A DNA stretch of 64,000 bases from Lutjanus erythropterus (taxonomy: Eukaryota; Chordata; Actinopteri; Lutjaniformes; Lutjanidae). A program made the position numbers and the translations under genes. Below are positions 50,905 through 63,894 of this stretch, in pieces. The stretch covers positions 20,037,204 to 20,101,203 of the forward strand of contig CM034609.1 in the NCBI GenBank assembly GCA_020091685.1. Reading direction: 5' to 3'. Within the stretch, counting starts at the first letter, position 1, and each line of letters opens with the position of its first letter. The notes beneath the pieces are model-generated. The model ran no database searches. It saw nothing but the letters and a program-made list of their open reading frames with translations, and was not told where the DNA came from.

Positions 50905-52440
50905 AAAGCTGAGCGAGTGGCTCTGAATATATAAGCGTGGAGCACTCAGTATATAGTGTGTCTTATGTGTGGAACTTTTATGTGTTCCTTATACTCTGCT
51001 AAGAGGCACAGGAGATCAGACTTTTGGCGGAGGTTACTACTGCACATTGTCTGTACTACTCGCATCAACAAAGCTGTTTCCAGCCTGTAAACTTACCAGC
51101 TGGCTGCCTCACACACACCAGTAAAACGTTATTTCAAGACACCGAGGGATTAGCTTAAGAGGGAGACTTAACGGAGTTCCTGCAATTCGACATGTACACA
51201 ACACTACTTAATCCTACTGCCTTTATGGCAGGTGACGTACAGTCTGGTATGCAGAGCCCATCAGCGCAGCTTATAGCACAAAAGTGTACCGTGTGGCATG
51301 CTGGGAAAATTAGCGAATTTCCCATTTAAAACCAGCTCACAGCAGCTTCTATTCTTAGACACCAACCGGGGTGAAGATCGTATGAAATCACAATTTATTT
51401 TGCTGCTTTGTTTGGACTGTTTTACTCAGTTCGGGACTCAATTAAATTCAATTTTTAAAGCTGCAGACTGAACCCAGAAACTCATTTGTATTTACAATTC
51501 CTGTTCAGTCAATGGCATGTGGTGCATCGAGAGCTTAGTAAGTTAATTTGAGCTCTGAACTTTCTTTGAACTAGAGTCTGGACCAGTGAAATGAAGAAAT
51601 CAGGGTCACAGGGTGCTTATACAAGTTGAACTGTATTCAATATGTGATTTAAGAATTTAAAGATTTGCAGATATAAGCATCGCTGCAAGTGACAGCTACA
51701 AAAGTAATTACATGGGATGAAGGATTACATGATGCAGATAAAAATGTATTTCAACGTATTTCCATCCCAAAATCTGTTCACACATTCTTAGTTATGTCTA
51801 TGAAGAAGCTTTTGTATGTTAACACAGTCCCAAATATTGAAGTTAGGAATGAAACAATGTGTGTTATATATATGGGCATATACCTACAACCACTGTCCAG
51901 CAACTCACAGTGGGCAGACACAGACACAAGGTTAACTTTAATACTACATCCTTGGAATTACAAACTGTTCAAGCACATCCAAACACCACAAGCCTACTGG
52001 ATATATAAATAGCGAAGGCAATTCTTATTTATTTTGGCAGACAACAATTTAGCAACATGTTCTTGTCTAAAATGTTGTTGAAATATTTTCACAAGCTCAG
52101 TTGCTGTCTGAGCTTGAATGAAGTCACCGTGTGTCTGCTGCAGTAGATGGAAACGGATAAAGTTAGAAACAGATCAATAAAATGTTCCTCGACCAGCAGC
52201 TAGAAACCTGAATTTAAATTCCTACATTATTGACATTTTGGCCTTCACTGCTGCCATGATTTTCAGTTGCAACAGACCTTTTTCACTGCAGACATTTTGA
52301 CGCTCGGGTGTAATTTATAACATTAATAGGGCTGTAAAACAAAAACAAATGGCGATCCTTCTGGTGCATTTACAAACGGCTTGGATAAATCCTACGTATT
52401 CTACCTTTAAGAAAGCCAGATGAAACCATTTCTTGTTTAT
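50905..52440. other. Intergenic stretch between the membrane-protein gene and farsa
   Basis: Convergent gene ends face each other here. No exon, RNA gene or distinct repeat was recognised. Confidence 0.5.
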
Positions 52441-52454
52441 GACAACAAACACTT

Positions 52455-52460
52455 TTTATT
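52455..52460 (-). terminator. farsa: Candidate polyadenylation signal of farsa
   Basis: AATAAA on the minus strand (TTTATT on plus), about 360 bases past the farsa TGA at 52819-52821. Position only. Confidence 0.45.
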
Positions 52461-52818
52461 GTACCATTGTTACATTCCAAAAGTAATATTTTTTCCTGTA
52501 CATGATGTAAAAAACTGCTCTTAGTGTGTAACAAACTCAAGACTTCCACTGATGTTTTGCATGGAAGCACAGTATCAAGTTCATACAATGGCTGCTCCTG
52601 TGTAGTAACAGTTTATTGTGATCTGTTGCCTTGACGATGGAGAAAATCAAACCCTCTTTCTGCTACAGCTGCTTTCAGACCAACTGGTTTTACTGGCCAA
52701 GCTTGGACTGGCAAGATTAAGTAGAGAGCGGAGCGCTTTCTCAAAGGAGACGTAGACATGAGTTGGTATAGGTAAGTAGGGTCCATCCAAAATAATAATG
52801 ATGAAGGCTGGGTGAACC

Positions 52819-54189
52819 TCAGGACTCGAGTCGACAGATGGGACTGTCGTAGACCATCTGGAGGTTCACCTTGTGTCCCACCAGCTCTCTGATGTTGTTG
52901 ATGCCGTATTTAATCATGGTGGGCCTGTGGGTGAGATGAGAGGGCTGCGTGAGTGACAATTCTTGTTACACAAAACGCAGCCACAACAGAGTACAAAGTG
53001 TTTGTGTTGTGTGTAATTCCAGGTCTGATGGGTCAGGGACAAACAACAGAGGGTTGGGTGAAAGAGGGAGGATTACTCATCGTGGATTATGGAGCCTTTT
53101 CCCAGCCTGCTCGCTCCATGGTTATTAGCCACGATGGTTGTCCCCAGTTAAACCTCACTTTTAACTACATTTAAACCCAAAGTAGCAGTTTGATCAACAA
53201 ATGAGGCAAAAGACCAAATTTAAAAAAAAAAACACTCCTTGTTCGGGGGTTCAAGTAAAACTCATAGACCGGGTTTGAAAAGTGAAGCCAATGCAGAAGT
53301 GCTTTAATTTTATGTATTCTTTCTTTAAAATTATGTTTTAGTTGCTTTTTAGCCTTTATTATCAGGACAGCATTAAACAGACAGAAGATTGGGGAGAGAG
53401 TAGAAGGGAAGACACGCAGTAAAATGACTAATTCTCAATTGATTTATTACAACTTTATGGTTTCTATCACTAGTTTTAAGTCTTCTTCAATTCAGTGTGA
53501 TGTTCATTGTGAAAAATTATGGTCCCGTTTAGAGTAATATAGACTATTAAGCAGGGTATGCTTTAAGGCAGGTCAGGTCATTCTCAGTCCAGTCAACACA
53601 GAGGGATCATAAAAACTCAGCTATCACTCAACTGTCAAACTAGGCAGTGCTGATCAATTATGGATCAAGATTCTGTTACTACATTACCTATTTCTAGCTT
53701 AAATTGTTTTCAGAAACATACATACCCCAATTCCAAAAAAGTTAGGATGCTGTGTAAAGATTAACAATCATCAGGGGTAACTGTCACATTTGTGAAGGTC
53801 TCAAATTTTACAGAACTTATCAGCTTCTTTGGAATTGGGATTTTCTCTTTTACTGTACTCTTTAGGTGTAATACAAAAAATGTCAATTGTGATTTAAAAC
53901 ATGTATAAACCAGACAATAAACCTAAATATGTGAAATGTGGGTCAAACTTGAGCGCAGTGGCTACACAGCTACAGGACTGATGACGTCTATAGACGGACT
54001 GAATCGCTCTCAAAATCACAAATGGTAGATCTGAGAGATTATCGACAAGATAAAGTTTTCATTTTCTAAAGCTGACATGGCAGTAAAAAAAATGCAGGTC
54101 ACTTCTGATCTTTCAGAATCACTGGTGCCAGTTTGTATTTTCTTTGTACACAAACAAAAATTCATATTGTGTTTCTGTAGCTTCACGTG

Positions 54190-54235
<46 letters not shown>

Positions 54236-57200
54236 CCTTTCCAGCGACAGCCCCCAGGCAATAACTGACACGTCCTCAGGCAGACCCATGGGCAGCAGCA
54301 TCTCTGGTCTGAAGACCCCCGAGTTTCCCACTTCCACCCATTTTTTTAGTCCTGTGTGTGCGCAAAGAGAAATGACACACAAATGACACAAACCAAAACC
54401 ACAAAACAGAACTGTTCTACAAAAGGCAGAGAGCCGTAACTAGGTGGCATAACCTCACCAAACTACATGAATTCACCCAGAGTCAAAAGCCAAGATGGAA
54501 AAACTGTGAAGTTATGATTTGTGGAGCTGGTTATCATTAAAGGGAATTAACAAGATGTCAATTCATAAAAGTGAATATTTTTTCCTTGAAAGGAAATAGA
54601 TAAGTAAATTTAATTTTGGCTTTAACTAAAGGTAACTGTGGTTCTCTCAAAGCAAGCTTTCAAATGATACAGACTTTAAAAAGTCAGATTTAGGTTTTAA
54701 CTCGTGTTGCCTTTTGTCTTTGTGGGGCAGAGAAAAGATATTTTATTTGTTTCTTAGGCATATCACCCCCCTATTTACTGTATTAATTTTCTAGCACCTA
54801 GCAAAAAACAATGAAAAGCCATTAGATGATTGAAACTGTAGCATACACTGACAAAAAAAACTGTAGTCAGTTAAATAACAGAGCGTCAGTGGTAGTAAAT
54901 TATCTAGAGCAGTTGAACTGTACCTTCATGGTAGCTGAACACTTCCATGCTGGGCTCTGTGTAGGGGTTGTAGGCAGGCTTGAAGCGGAGTTTGGTAATT
55001 CCTGGAAAAGAAACAGCAAAGGCTGGATTTATGTGGCTTGATAAACACATCTAACGGCAACAACAATCAGAAAAACTTGTGTAAAAACACTGCAGAAAAT
55101 ATTATTCGCAGGTATATGGTAGCTGCCTGTTTTGCACAAATGCAGTGTTTAAGACTTAAGAATTCACAGCTAGAGCGAGCGAGAGCGTTTCAACTTTGGC
55201 CACATTATGAAGGCCATGAAGTTTTTAATGCACATTTATCAAATCATGTTCACAATATCATGGAGTCCTGCTGACCTAGTTTAGTGAAGAACTGGTGCAG
55301 GATGCCCATGAGATCTCCCAGTGTGAGTCCGTAGTCGGCCACCACGCCCTCTATCTGGTGGAACTCGGCCAGGTGGGTGGCGTCTAAGGTCTCGTTCCTG
55401 AACACCCGGTCAATGGAGAAATACTTGACGGGGGTGAACTTCTCCTGGTGGATGGTTTGACATGTGTGGGTGACGAGACAGAGAGCAAGAAGAGCTTCAT
55501 GGTCAGTGACAGTACAGGCATAGCACATACACTGTATGATCAAAAGTATATAGACACCTCAACTAGAGAGTCACTTTGAGATTTGAGAAACAGCGATCAC
55601 ATTCTCCACCGTTTTCTGACAGTTTGCATGTCTATAGGTCCTGCACAAACAGGTCCTGCTGGTTTTATCACAAAAATGAGCTGAAACCTTCAAATACTAC
55701 GACATAAAAAAAAAACTGAATATGTGTGTGTGAAACTCACCTGTTGTGCAAGTTTATACAACATGCGTGCGCTGACTGCTGTAGTGTGAGTGCGGAGGAT
55801 GTTTTTCTGAGCCTCCTCTATCTTCCAGTCGTACTTGTATCTGACAGACAGCAAGATATCAGAGCACGTTGTCACAGGCTTCGTTTAAAGTTCATTAATG
55901 TTACCTGTGATCTGAATGTGTGATTATGTCTCACCCCTGTGAACCAAAGCCTCCCTCTGAGTGGACCTTCTTCACCCTCTCCAGGTAGTCCTGCGGGAAC
56001 TCGTGAGCGAGTGCTGGGTCTGGACAACGACATTTGCAATTAACGAACATCAGAAATGACTGAGAGCGACAGCACTGAGACAGAGAAATGTTTGACACGC
56101 ACCAGACAGGAAGAAGGTGTCGTGCTGGTCTCTGGCCGGGTGCTGCTGGGGCTGGAACAGGGAGTCAAAGTTCCAGAAAGAGCTCTCTATGAAGTTGTTG
56201 GTCGGCATCTCTGTGAAGCTACAGAAAGCAGAGAGTTGATTTTATGTGTTTTTTATATGTGGGGAAACGGCTTCTTTCACTGTGATGTTTACAGCAACTC
56301 ACCCCATCTCCAGGAAGATCTGCCTGAACTGTGTTCGCACCTTCAACAGCGGGTGCAGGTGGCCACAGTCGGGGGCAACGCCCAGGGCCTCAAAGTTGTA
56401 GGGCTTGAATTTCTTCTCCTTCCAGCTGCCACTGAAACGCAACACAAGCAGGCCTTAAAACGAGCAGTCAAGAGGAGTCTGAAGACTGAAGCTTTCACTT
56501 ATGCTGTACCAATTAACAACAGCATCCTGACTTCTTCATTAGTCAGCAAGTTTTCCACAATCAGGTAACAAAGACATAGTATTTCTGCCAATTCATTTAA
56601 TTCATCTGCAGCTTAGATAATCGAGAACATCAAATCTGTCATGAACAGTTTCAGAGCAGAGAAGTAAAAGCTGCATCAATTTGAATTTTGGGCATAGAAA
56701 GAAAAGAACATCTGGATGCTGCTTTTAGCTAAATCCTCTCTACGATATGATTACATGCAAACCTGAGACCAGGCATCATTTTAATGCCTTATCCTCATGA
56801 AAACTGTATAAGCTGTATTATGAGCTCGCCCATTATTTATTTATTTATTTATCCTTATTTTTTATTTCAAAGGATCTCACAGAAACAGCGAGTAATACAG
56901 GGTGCCTAAAAGTTTCATTAACATACATTATGTGAGTTTTGAAGGAAAGAAAGTAAGATAAAGAAGGAAAATCAGTTTTGTCAATGAAATATATTAGAAA
57001 TTAGCAGTTACTTTGGATGACTTCTGATCAGAAAAGCAAAATAAAGATGTACAACTGGTTATTAGATAACAGAATTTCAGCGATTTGAATCGTTTTGTTC
57101 TGCCCTGCCTTTAGGACAAAGCCCTCGTCTTTGGACTCATCCCCTTTTATGGGCAGACGTCTCTCTGTGTCCCCTGTCTGAGGTCCTGCACCCCGTCACT

Positions 57201-60200
57201 GACAGACAGAGGAGGGCAGATGGGACACATTTTACAGTCTTATTAAGCAGAATACATGAAACATACTTTAAATGAGACTGAAAGGGCGGCAACTGTACTC
57301 ACTTGGCAATCATCTCAGGAGTGAGCTCCGTCTCCTGTTTAGTGATGGTGGTGCTGAAGGAACTGCCCTTAGAGATCCAGTATGACTTCACCGTCCTAAA
57401 CACAGAAAAAAACATGGGAGGACAGGAAAAGACATAAGTGGCTTAGTGTTAAATGTGATCCTCTTCATATACCTGACTTTTACATTACAAAGTAAAGGAC
57501 TAGAAAGATTTTTCTAACTTGTTGATTCAGCTGTATTGTAGTGTTTAGTGGTGCTGTATTTAAATGAATGACAGTGTTTCTAATATCTTTTAACATGAAC
57601 ATGAAAGACATTGAAGAAACACGTGACATGTTTGGTGACTTAATAAACCTCAGCTCAGCTAGTGTTTTATGCTCGGTGGTGAATATCTCCTGATAATAGA
57701 GAAAGATGCTCAGTTAGATCAGCTTAGTACTTCCGACATCTCGCTTCCAGTTTATGTAAGATTGCTCTCTGAGTAAGAGGATTTGATCATAACCTTGGTA
57801 ACAATCCAGAGGATATTTCAGTGAGTTATCTAAAATGTCCTCGTCCATGTGCACTCTAATTTAAAGGTTATTCATTAGTTTTGCATCAACATACTGACCA
57901 ACTGTTCCCGTGACATTTTATCCAACAGATAGTTTATCTGCAAGGTGTCATTCATTTATGCAGATTGCAGGATATCTAAACGACAGACAAGTTCAGGACA
58001 ATCTGTGGTAGCTAAGAAAAAAACTCACAGAGAAGGACTAGTCAGGAGAGGATGTGATATTTTGATTTATTTTTTTAAATATTTTTTAGAACCTTAATTT
58101 ACCCACTCCTGGAGCTTTTGGGTGTCTCAGCAGCATGTCACATGTAGCTACAGCTCTCAGTTTAATCTGCTAGCTATTTTAATTTAAGTGTTTGAGTCAA
58201 ATATAAGACTGTGTTACAAGCATGCAACATGCAAACTGGTAAAGAGCTACATAATGACTGCTGGCAACAGGAACAGGATGCATCAAAACAATTACAATTT
58301 GTTCCCAGCAGACTATTCAATGAAACTGTTGTTAGATAGGGACCGTTTGAAATATAATTCCAACCTCATGCTGCCTTGTGACCACAACAAAGCTTCTACT
58401 GCCACCTACTGGTGGACAAAGGTACACAATCAACATTGACTGTGTTTATAAAGTGTTTGGGGACTTACACTTCAGAGAGCAGTTTTCTCTTCTTCAGCTC
58501 GTTCTTTTCTTTCTCGTCCAGCTGAGTTGTGTCGCCCTGCTTAACAAGAAGCAGCTTCTCTCTGACCTGGTCTTCGATGCTCTCCACCTGAGGATCAACA
58601 CGTAACCACACATACGCACCTCGTTTAGAACAGGACTTCAGATCACACAGAGCCATGATAACAGGCTGACGTAAACTTGACACATACGGTCCTGAATATC
58701 CTCGGGCCGCCCTCGTGTGCCTTGTCCACTCTGATCCACTTGTTGGACATGGCTTTGCTGAAGCCGATCTTCCCAAAGGATAGTTTCTGCACAGGGGCAA
58801 ACACAGAGGGAGCAGCAATGTCACTGAATATAATAAATAATATCATACAAGATAGCAAAAATGTAGAAATACAACAGTCTCTGCTGTCCACTCTGTGTTT
58901 ATATCACTAAAAAAAGCATTGAAGAGCAAATGCAACACAACATATTAAATAAATTCATGCATAAAAGTCAGAAGTGATGCACAGTTTGTCCATGCTTTAC
59001 TTAGGTCAATACCTTGTGCTGTAAAACAAAAAGAGTAGGATTAATTTTCAGTGAATGTGAATGTTCCCCACTTCTTTTCTTATATTTTCCTTTATTATAG
59101 ATGTTATGTATTCACTTGATGAACTTGAAAGACCTTTTAACCACTGGCTAAGAGGTTTTAGTCTGTTCTATATTGTAATTGTATGTTTGGTGTATAGATT
59201 ACAAAAATACCATTTTATTATATTCATTAAAGGTACTGCACGCATCATTTTTCAGTCTGATAAGTTAACTGAAGTAAAAACAGTCAGTGGATGTTGTTTT
59301 CTGTTTAACTGTTACCCAACAATGCATTTTCCAAATGTACACGTTCACTGGGCAAAATAAGAAAACTGATGATGAGAGTTTTTTCCTTTGTTCTCTACAA
59401 ATTCATTGGGATGACAGCTCTTACCACGGGCAATTAAATTTATAGAGTTGATTAAATATGATTTGGTGCTTCCTCACATGGCCAATGTTGAGCAATCGTC
59501 GCAAACGGCAACTCCAATGTTTGTTTCAATTCAGATGCTTAAAAAAAAAAACACACACCGCTGTCATACTTGCATAACATGCCCATAATTAAAGTGTCAT
59601 CACAATGGGGAGTAATCTCAGCTTCATTTAGTTATCAAAAATTATTGTGATTAATGTTCTGTAAATCAACCAATGGATTAATTGACTGATTTACTGCTCA
59701 ACATCAATTATTCCCTCATGACAGGGGTATTCAAAACTGGGGTTCTGGGGACTAAAAGAGGTCCTTTAATGGGTATGGGGGGCCCCAAGCAATTCATAGA
59801 AAACCTGTGATATACTTGGGGAGCTATTGAAAGAGCAGCTATCCTTCCTCTCTGTGTTTATATCAGGATGAAAGTTCCCACCAGTTTCATTATGTCAGTT
59901 TCAGTCCTGCAGGTAAAGTGCCGCTGTGGACTGCAGACCTGACCGGTCCACCTGTAACACTCACCATGAGCTCACTCTGTGCCAGACCCTCCAGCGGGAT
60001 GGAGCCGAACACCCGGGCTTCATGGCTGCCCTGCTCGGCTATCTCCGTGCCCTCCGCCGTCAGCTCCCAGTGCTTGGAGGACCGCAGCTCGGCAGAGATT
60101 ATCTGAGCAGCAAAAAAAGACACGCACCGTAAATATTCATCCTAACTGCGTTTTACTTTAATACATGTCACACAGTGCTGAGCCTGTCTGTTTGACAGTT

Positions 60201-60451
60201 CTCATCTCTTTAAACTCGACGTCCTGATTGCATCAGTCACACTCAATGAACACTGTTGACGGTGACAGACTGACTTCCGCTGCCGCTCAGTCCGGGACAC
60301 TCACGTCTCCGAGGGCCTGCAGACTCTTCACGGCTCCGACGATGACCTGGTGGTCCACCTCGAGGCTGTTCGCCACTTGCAGGCTGTCCACGCCATCGTC
60401 CACCTTCTCAATCCGACGGAGAAGCGTCTCCACCACACCGGTGTCCGCCAT
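52819..60451 (-). CDS. farsa: Phenylalanine--tRNA ligase alpha subunit, cytosolic
   Basis: Catalytic alpha subunit of the cytosolic (alpha-beta)2 phenylalanyl-tRNA synthetase, which charges tRNA-Phe. Exons in gene order: 60305-60451, 59965-60102, 58688-58786, 58469-58587, 57303-57395, 56303-56431, 56103-56218, 55935-56019, 55741-55840, 55276-55444, 54924-55001, 54237-54351, 52819-52924. All are in phase, giving 497 residues (human about 508). The N-terminal half holds the winged-helix tRNA-binding modules ([37 protein letters not shown]). Class II catalytic motif 2 is [19 protein letters not shown] from about residue 357, and motif 3 is [14 protein letters not shown] from about 458. ATG 60451 gives [11 protein letters not shown], aligning with the known start. 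The small beta-subunit partner is not encoded here. No defect was seen. Confidence 0.97.
53726..53845. mobile_element. Miniature Tc1-type element (MITE) in farsa intron 12
   Basis: About 115 bp bounded by CCCCAATTCCAAAAAAGTT on the left and, reverse-complemented on the right, ATCCCAATTCCAAAGAAG. These are the same termini as the Tc1 copies at 18465 and 43824, with no coding sequence left between them. Confidence 0.6.
54192..54230. repeat. (TG)n/(CA)n microsatellite beside a farsa splice donor
   Basis: About 19 TG units on plus, CA on the farsa strand. Exon 12 ends at 54237 and the donor is gtgaaa (54236-54231), so the CA run begins at intron position +7. Confidence 0.95.
55537..55640. repeat. 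Dispersed repeat fragment in farsa intron 9
   Basis: ACTGTATGATCAAAAGTATA-TAGACACC resembles the terminus of a frequent teleost DNA-transposon family, usually reading ACTATATGGACAAAAGTATT. Only a fragment is present. Confidence 0.35.
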
Positions 60452-60559
60452 GCTGTAGCCCTGCGAAGACCGAGAGAGACCGGAGGTGACGTAGCGTTCC
60501 AAAAGGCCGAATGTATTAGAGTAGAGAGACGTCAAAAGGAGTACCGTAAATACTGTAAT

Positions 60560-61540
60560 ACTGTTTAAGTCTGCTGAATAGCCCATATAAGAATATTATA
60601 TTGGATTGTTATATTAGGATTATTTAGTCATCATATCATTAATATTTAAATATGTTGCAGTTGGTAAAATTGGGCAAATTTTATACATATGTTTACTATG
60701 TAGGTGTTAGTCCATCCATCCATACAATATTTGCCTGTTGTGGTGAAAACACTTCCCACATTTTGTTTTAGGCTCCAAAATATACCAATTTATATATAAC
60801 CAAAGTATTATAAGGAATGGGATAATGACCCCCGAAAATTTATATGGGAAGATAAAAATACCAAGAGTGAAATAAAAAAATATGAAGTTGTTGAAACACT
60901 GTGGAGGGTTGACATTGGCAGATCTGAGGAGATACTTTTATAATTCTCAGATTAAACACTTAATGATGTGGATGAGTTACACAGAAGATCTGAGGAATTG
61001 AAATTAATTAGCAAAATCACTGGGTTCAATAGTATTCAGTGGAAATAAGAACATTTTTGGTTGTTAAACTTGGAGAAGGCTTTGAAAGTTAATGAACATA
61101 AAGGAAGTTGAAATGATTTATTTAAAGGAAATTTCAGGAGATCCAGACGTGAAACCAAATGCAACAGTAGCTTTAATTCATGGGCTAAAATAGACTGTTT
61201 TTTGCAATTTTTCCCTGAATATGAGATTAATTCTTTTGAAAATAGTTCAAAATGTTATAACATACAAACTAATCAGTTTTATAGATATGGATAAGACATA
61301 CAGAATATTCAGATACTTCTTGACCCCTGAATTTATTTTTGAATATAAATTTAAGCTCTCAGCAATGCAAATTATTTACATATTTTTATATTTATGCAAA
61401 TTATTAAATATATTTTAGTTAGAAGTTTTTTAACTTTATAAAAGGTTTATTTAGAAAAATGGTCAACCAGGTTGTTAATTTCTCAGTTTATATTAATAGT
61501 ATCGTAAGAACACATACCTGATATTTGAATCAAAACTGGA
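60560..61540. other. Intergenic stretch between farsa and ilf3
   Basis: Very AT-rich. Patches such as GGAAGATAAAAATACCAAGA and AAATAGACTGTTTTTTGCAA look like old reverse-transcriptase LINE debris, but no frame is long enough to name. CpG-bearing DNA at 60450-60540 is the likely farsa promoter side. Confidence 0.35.
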
Positions 61541-61569
61541 CTTAAGACCTCTATTCAAAATAAAAATCA

Positions 61570-61575
61570 TTTATT
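61570..61575 (-). terminator. ilf3: Candidate polyadenylation signal of ilf3
   Basis: AATAAA on the minus strand (TTTATT on plus), about 680 bases past the ilf3 stop, in AT-rich sequence with a second similar site near 61703. Position only. Confidence 0.35.
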
Positions 61576-62254
61576 AATACAAACACAGTTTGTTATACAT
61601 TAACAGGAACAAATCCAACCCAATCAAAAAAGCTAGACTGGGCAGAGACGTGGATATAACAGCAGAATGAAAATGTATTTTCCAGTAATCTCCAAAACCA
61701 TTTATTAAAATAACTATTACACTATTACAAAATAAGCCAAAATTACAAGCGATGCAGAAAAGAATAAGCTATTCTGGTCTATCGAATTGTTACAAAAAAT
61801 ACAACAACCTTTGTAGTATAAACTACAAGAGTTTACTAGTTTCACATGAGAAAAAAAAAAGTCAACCACACAACGGTTTTATAAGAAAGGAAACCAGTCA
61901 GAGCTAGTGAGTGAGTAATTTATAGAATCAGCCTTCATATTTAGTGATGAGGATGAGGACTGGTAGCAGAGATGATAAAAAAAAATACAGTAACCGAAAA
62001 ACACAAGACTAAGCACTGACCAGACCACTGAAACAGACCACTAAATTCAGCCAAAACTCAGCTCTGACACTTACAAGGTCCACACATTTCATTTTGTGCC
62101 CACGTGTGCCACACAGAAACCCAAAAGCACAGAAGAAGCAAACATGGAAAAGGCAGAGAGCACAGGCAAGCCGTCTATCACTTTCTTTGGAGAAGGCTCG
62201 AGACACTGACGCAGGGTGCTTGGTGCCAAGGATTCACAGACGGAGCGACACAGT

Positions 62255-63633
62255 CTATCTGTACTGGTAGTTCATGCTGCTGTCTCCCCTGCCGTAGCCC
62301 ACTGGGTTGTGGTACTGAGAGTGGTTGGTGCTGAAGCCCTGGTTGTTGCCTCCTCCTCCACCTCCTCCCTGTGAGTTGTAGTTGGACTGGTTGTTGAAAC
62401 CTACAAGTAAATGATTGTTAGTGGAGCAAATTTCCAAAAGAAAGGTGTTACAAAATTTCAATAAATTATTTTTTTTGGCTACTAGGTAGCAGAGGAAACA
62501 AGCTGTGAACACAATATATAACGTCTTTAGTTATGATATTAAGTTGATGTGGTGGACTACAGTTCCCTCTTTACACTTTCAGCAGTTAGCGAGCAACATT
62601 ATTATTGATTTGGAGTCGTGTTTCTATCTACCTCATGATTTTAAGTCCAATACTCACTCTCCTTTGTTCTTGTCCAAGCCCCGAGGGAAATATCCAACGT
62701 TAGGCACTTAACTGTATGTATCAAAATCACTTTATCCAATTTTGAGCACTATACATTCACCACCACCTCCCCCTTAACTAAAGGATCAGTGTGTAGGATT
62801 TAGTGACATCTAGCAGTGAGCCCGCAGTTTGAAAACACCTCATGTCGCCCTCCACTTCCAAGTGCGTAAAAACGCCAACACTGGCTGCAAAAAAAAAAGG
62901 AGAAAGGCCCCATCTACAGCCACTATTTGGTTTGTCCATTCTGGGCTCCTTGCAAGAGGAGCTGCGTCTTCTGTAGATATAAATGGCTGAGTCTAAGGTA
63001 ATGAAAACATGATTTTAGTTTCAGGTGATTACAGAATAGTGAAACAAAAATATTCTATTCAATTTCTGCCATATTGTGTCAATAAATCCCCCTGACTATT
63101 GGGTTTTTAACAAAAGATACATTGTCTGTTTCTTTGTTGTTTTTTTTGCCATATTTGATATATGTGATTTGTATCAAAAAGATTTCAGAACTGATCATTT
63201 TCATTCTCACCTTCATAACTGTAGTCTTGGCTCCCTCCAGCACCCCCCGTCACCTGGCTCGGATAGGCTGTGCTGTACGAGTATCCACCACCCGTCCCCC
63301 CCTGGTTCTGGTTGAAATTCTTCTTTCCCTGCCCATAGCCCTGGCCATACTGGTTATAGGAGCCCTGCCCTTGGGGGCTGCTGGACTGGTACCCCCCTGC
63401 AGATCCAGTGTTCGTCCCTGGGGGACCTGCAAAGGGTGGCTTCCCTCCCTTGTGCATGGGGGGTTTCTTTTTTGGGGTTTTGGCAGCAGAAGTGGCAGTG
63501 TAGGTTCCATCATTCTGGTAGTATGAACCATAGGAGCCCTGTGCTGATCCTGGTGCTGTGCTGGCTGGAGGGCCGCCTGACGGGCTGCTTGATGCCCCAG
63601 CTCCTCCATTTGTACCACCATTGTTGTAGTAAT
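62255..63633 (-). CDS. ilf3: Interleukin enhancer-binding factor 3 (NF110 type), C-terminal exons only
   Basis: Partial gene: only the last two coding exons are in the window, 63211-63633 and 62255-62400, joined in phase (GAA G|GT TTC). The earlier exons with the DZF and double-stranded-RNA-binding domains lie past the right edge. The penultimate exon encodes about 140 residues of Gly/Ser/Tyr/Gln-rich low-complexity sequence with a short basic block (KTPKKKPPMHKGGKPP). The last exon contains NNQSNYNSQ, a seven-glycine run and the ending GYGRGDSSMNYQYR. That ending is typical of the long NF110 isoform of ILF3, a nuclear RNA-binding partner of ILF2. Teleosts can carry more than one ilf3 copy, and I cannot tell which this is. 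Confidence 0.88.
62778..63095 (+). repeat. Dispersed repeat, copy 2 (plus orientation)
   Basis: AAGGATCAGTGTGTAGGATT begins it. Next come CATCTACAGCCACTATTTGG, TTTGTCCATTCTGGGCTCCT and CTTCTGTAGATATAAATGGC. Then TTTCAGGTGATTACAGAATA, and it ends AATTTCTGCCATATTG. It lies in the ilf3 intron between the last two exons and is inverted relative to the copy at 46360. Confidence 0.65.
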
Positions 63634-63718
63634 CTGGGAAATAACAGCATGGCACAGTCTTAACATGAGTAGAACTTGATGTGTTTTAACAGCTTCTGCT
63701 CTGTGCAACTAATTCTCA

Positions 63719-63845
63719 TGTACACTGTAAAAAAGGTTGAGAAAACTTAAAATATAAAGGCAGCTGCCTGACTTGCCATTTTGTGGTAGCTTGAAAATTA
63801 AATGGTTGTATTTGAAAATATAAAGCACAAAAAGTATATAGTACT
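63719..63845. repeat. Dispersed repeat (ACTGTAAAAAAGGTTGAGAA type)
   Basis: TACACTGTAAAAAAGGTTGA then GAAAACTTAAAATATAAAGG, the usual start of a common teleost MITE, in an ilf3 intron. Confidence 0.45.
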
Positions 63846-63894
63846 TCTTTCTGGCTTTCTATAACTCTAAGATTCAAGTTTATTTTATGAAGGG

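Noticed and set aside
54016-54261. Frame with a His-Thr repeat
   Set aside because: Generated by the CA microsatellite at the farsa donor.
56056-56568. 170-codon open frame on plus
   Set aside because: It lies antisense across farsa exons 6 and 7 and one intron; the minus strand carries the conserved synthetase sequence.
57100-57240. GC-rich patch in farsa intron 5 that could be an extra exon
   Set aside because: Exons 4, 5 and 6 already join in phase and cover the protein without a gap; no donor/acceptor pair there keeps frame.
63122-63526. 134-codon hydrophobic frame on plus
   Set aside because: Antisense of the Gly/Ser-rich ilf3 exon; the hydrophobic look comes from reading GC-rich codons backwards.
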